Shown: positions 63,336 to 64,000 of the stretch, in pieces
How positions within the stretch are numbered: the stretch's first letter is position 1
Layout of the letters: every line of letters starts with the position of its first letter
From: JANXSS01 sp040385645
GTDB taxonomy: Bacteria > Pseudomonadota > Gammaproteobacteria > Burkholderiales > Burkholderiaceae_D
Reading direction: 5' to 3'
NCBI GenBank assembly: GCA_040385645.1
Contig: JAZKGZ010000003.1
Location: forward strand, 1 to 64,000
Length of the DNA: 64,000 nt
Notes under the pieces: model-generated
The model's database searches: none
Told to the model about the DNA's origin: nothing
Seen by the model: the letters and a program-made list of their open reading frames with translations, nothing else
Program-made: the position numbers and the translations under genes

Positions 63336-63721
63336 GTATGAACTGACCCCCAAGAGTTCGCAGGCGGTATTTGGGAGCATCTTCCTAGCCGCCTACGGTT
63401 GCACCTACTGCAGCAACAGCGGACGCGTGTCGAACCGCAACGGCATTACCGGCGCGGTTTATTAATGCAGTAGAGAAATAAATTTTTCAGAATTTGTATT
63501 TTCTGCTTTCAACTAAGCCCATTGCGCCCCGATGTGCGGAAGAGTTATCTGCGGCACTGTTATTATTTGTCCCGCGGGCTTTAGTTCAAAAAAACGATTC
63601 CCCGCGCCAAATTTTCGTTTGCTGCGACACGTCAAACCACCTGTTTTCCATCACGGTTGAGTCGATTGCTGCGAGGTCTACTTTCCACCGGCAATAATTT
63701 TTTATCGACTGGCTTCTTCAT
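63336..63721. other. Region between integrase remnant and acyltransferase
   Basis: One plus-strand frame ending near 63466 reads FGSIFLAAYGCTYCSNSGRV then SNRNGITGAVY and stop; it looks like the tail of a protein but has no start in the window stretch and no family I can name. The rest is AT-rich and probably holds the acyltransferase promoter. Other short frames are unconvincing. Confidence 0.35.
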
Positions 63722-64000
63722 ATGTATGCAACCAATCCTGTCTTCATCCTGTTCCCACTACTTTCCGTACTTGCCACGGCTTTCTTCCTAAAAAAATTCG
63801 GCGACTCACCTGTAGATCACGGGCGATTTGTCGGCATCGACGGTCTCAGAGGATATCTGGCGTTTTTCGTCTTTGTTCATCATGCGGCGATCTGGTATTT
63901 TTATCTGCAAATAGGCACCTGGACCTCGCCGCCTTCTGCGCTATATACCAACCTCGGTCAAGCGAGCGTGGCGCTCTTCTTCATGATCACCGGCTTCCTT
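63722..64000 (+). CDS. Acyltransferase 3 family protein, partial
   Basis: The first 93 codons of a membrane O-acyltransferase (OafA/YrhL type) cut by the window end. FVGIDGLRGYLAFFVFVHHA is the family's first motif with its catalytic His, preceded by a membrane helix (FILFPLLSVLATAFFLKKFG) and followed by VALFFMITGFL. Such enzymes acetylate surface sugars. Codons stay open to base 64000. Confidence 0.85.
   Translation, partial: MYATNPVFILFPLLSVLATAFFLKKFGDSPVDHGRFVGIDGLRGYLAFFVFVHHAAIWYFYLQIGTWTSPPSALYTNLGQASVALFFMITGFL

Noticed and set aside
63494..63697. Plus-strand frame of 67 codons before the acyltransferase
   Set aside because: No convincing ribosome site, no family match and odd composition; probably promoter region of the acyltransferase gene.

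Overview
The window looks like a chromosomal segment of a motile, free-living or host-associated betaproteobacterium of the order Burkholderiales, most likely near the Oxalobacteraceae (an inference from gene content, not a database match). The reasons are the flgBCDEFGHIJKL/flgAMN layout, an flhDC master regulator upstream of motAB and a large che cluster, flhB-flhA-flhF-flhG-fliA followed by a second stator pair, three PEP-CTERM (exosortase-sorted) proteins, and Tat-exported PhoX-type phosphatases.

Layout. (1) 1-11.4 kb is an accessory stretch: an MHYT/Cache/GGDEF cyclase, an unusual PRTase-HAD two-domain protein, and three leucine-rich-repeat genes of the Ralstonia GALA type (one frameshifted, one with a recognisable F-box, one with a degenerate F-box region), interrupted by a phoX gene with a Pho-box promoter. 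(2) 11.5-24.4 kb is the flagellar rod/hook cluster: flgL to flgB on the minus strand, divergent flgA, and flgMN with a near-perfect sigma-28 promoter. (3) 24.4-37.4 kb is a mixed region: D-lactate dehydrogenase, YqaE/Pmp3 peptide, phospholipase D-like protein, a PIN/Phd toxin-antitoxin pair, two PEP-CTERM proteins, a candidate effector with a basic nuclear-localisation-like motif and about three 39-residue helical repeats, a second Pho-box-driven phoX, a PAS/GGDEF cyclase, and a secreted ricin-lectin/CAP protein. (4) 37.4-58.8 kb is a continuous minus-strand motility and chemotaxis block: flhDC, a membrane methyltransferase, motAB, cheZ-like, cheY, cheA, cheW, mcp, cheR, cheD, cheB, cheY, an EAL-like/HDOD protein, flhB, flhA, flhF, flhG, fliA, motC, motD. 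(5) 58.8-64 kb is accessory again: a pseudogene that lost its sugar-dehydrogenase domain, a PEP-CTERM protein with a 16-bp hairpin, tRNA-Ser(UGA), a dead integrase remnant and the start of an acyltransferase-3 gene.

How it fits together. FlhDC would start the flagellar cascade; FlgM holds FliA until the hook is finished; FlgA-L build the rod, rings, hook and junctions; FlhAB export; FlhF/FlhG set number and place; MotAB and MotCD power rotation; the Che proteins steer. Two diguanylate cyclases and an EAL-like/HDOD protein suggest c-di-GMP control of the swim/attach switch. Two Pho-box phosphatases point to growth under phosphate limitation. The most interesting material is the set of eukaryote-like proteins (F-box/LRR, NLS plus helical repeats, ricin-CAP) and the PRTase-HAD protein, which together suggest interaction with a eukaryotic host or predator; no dedicated secretion system is visible inside the window.
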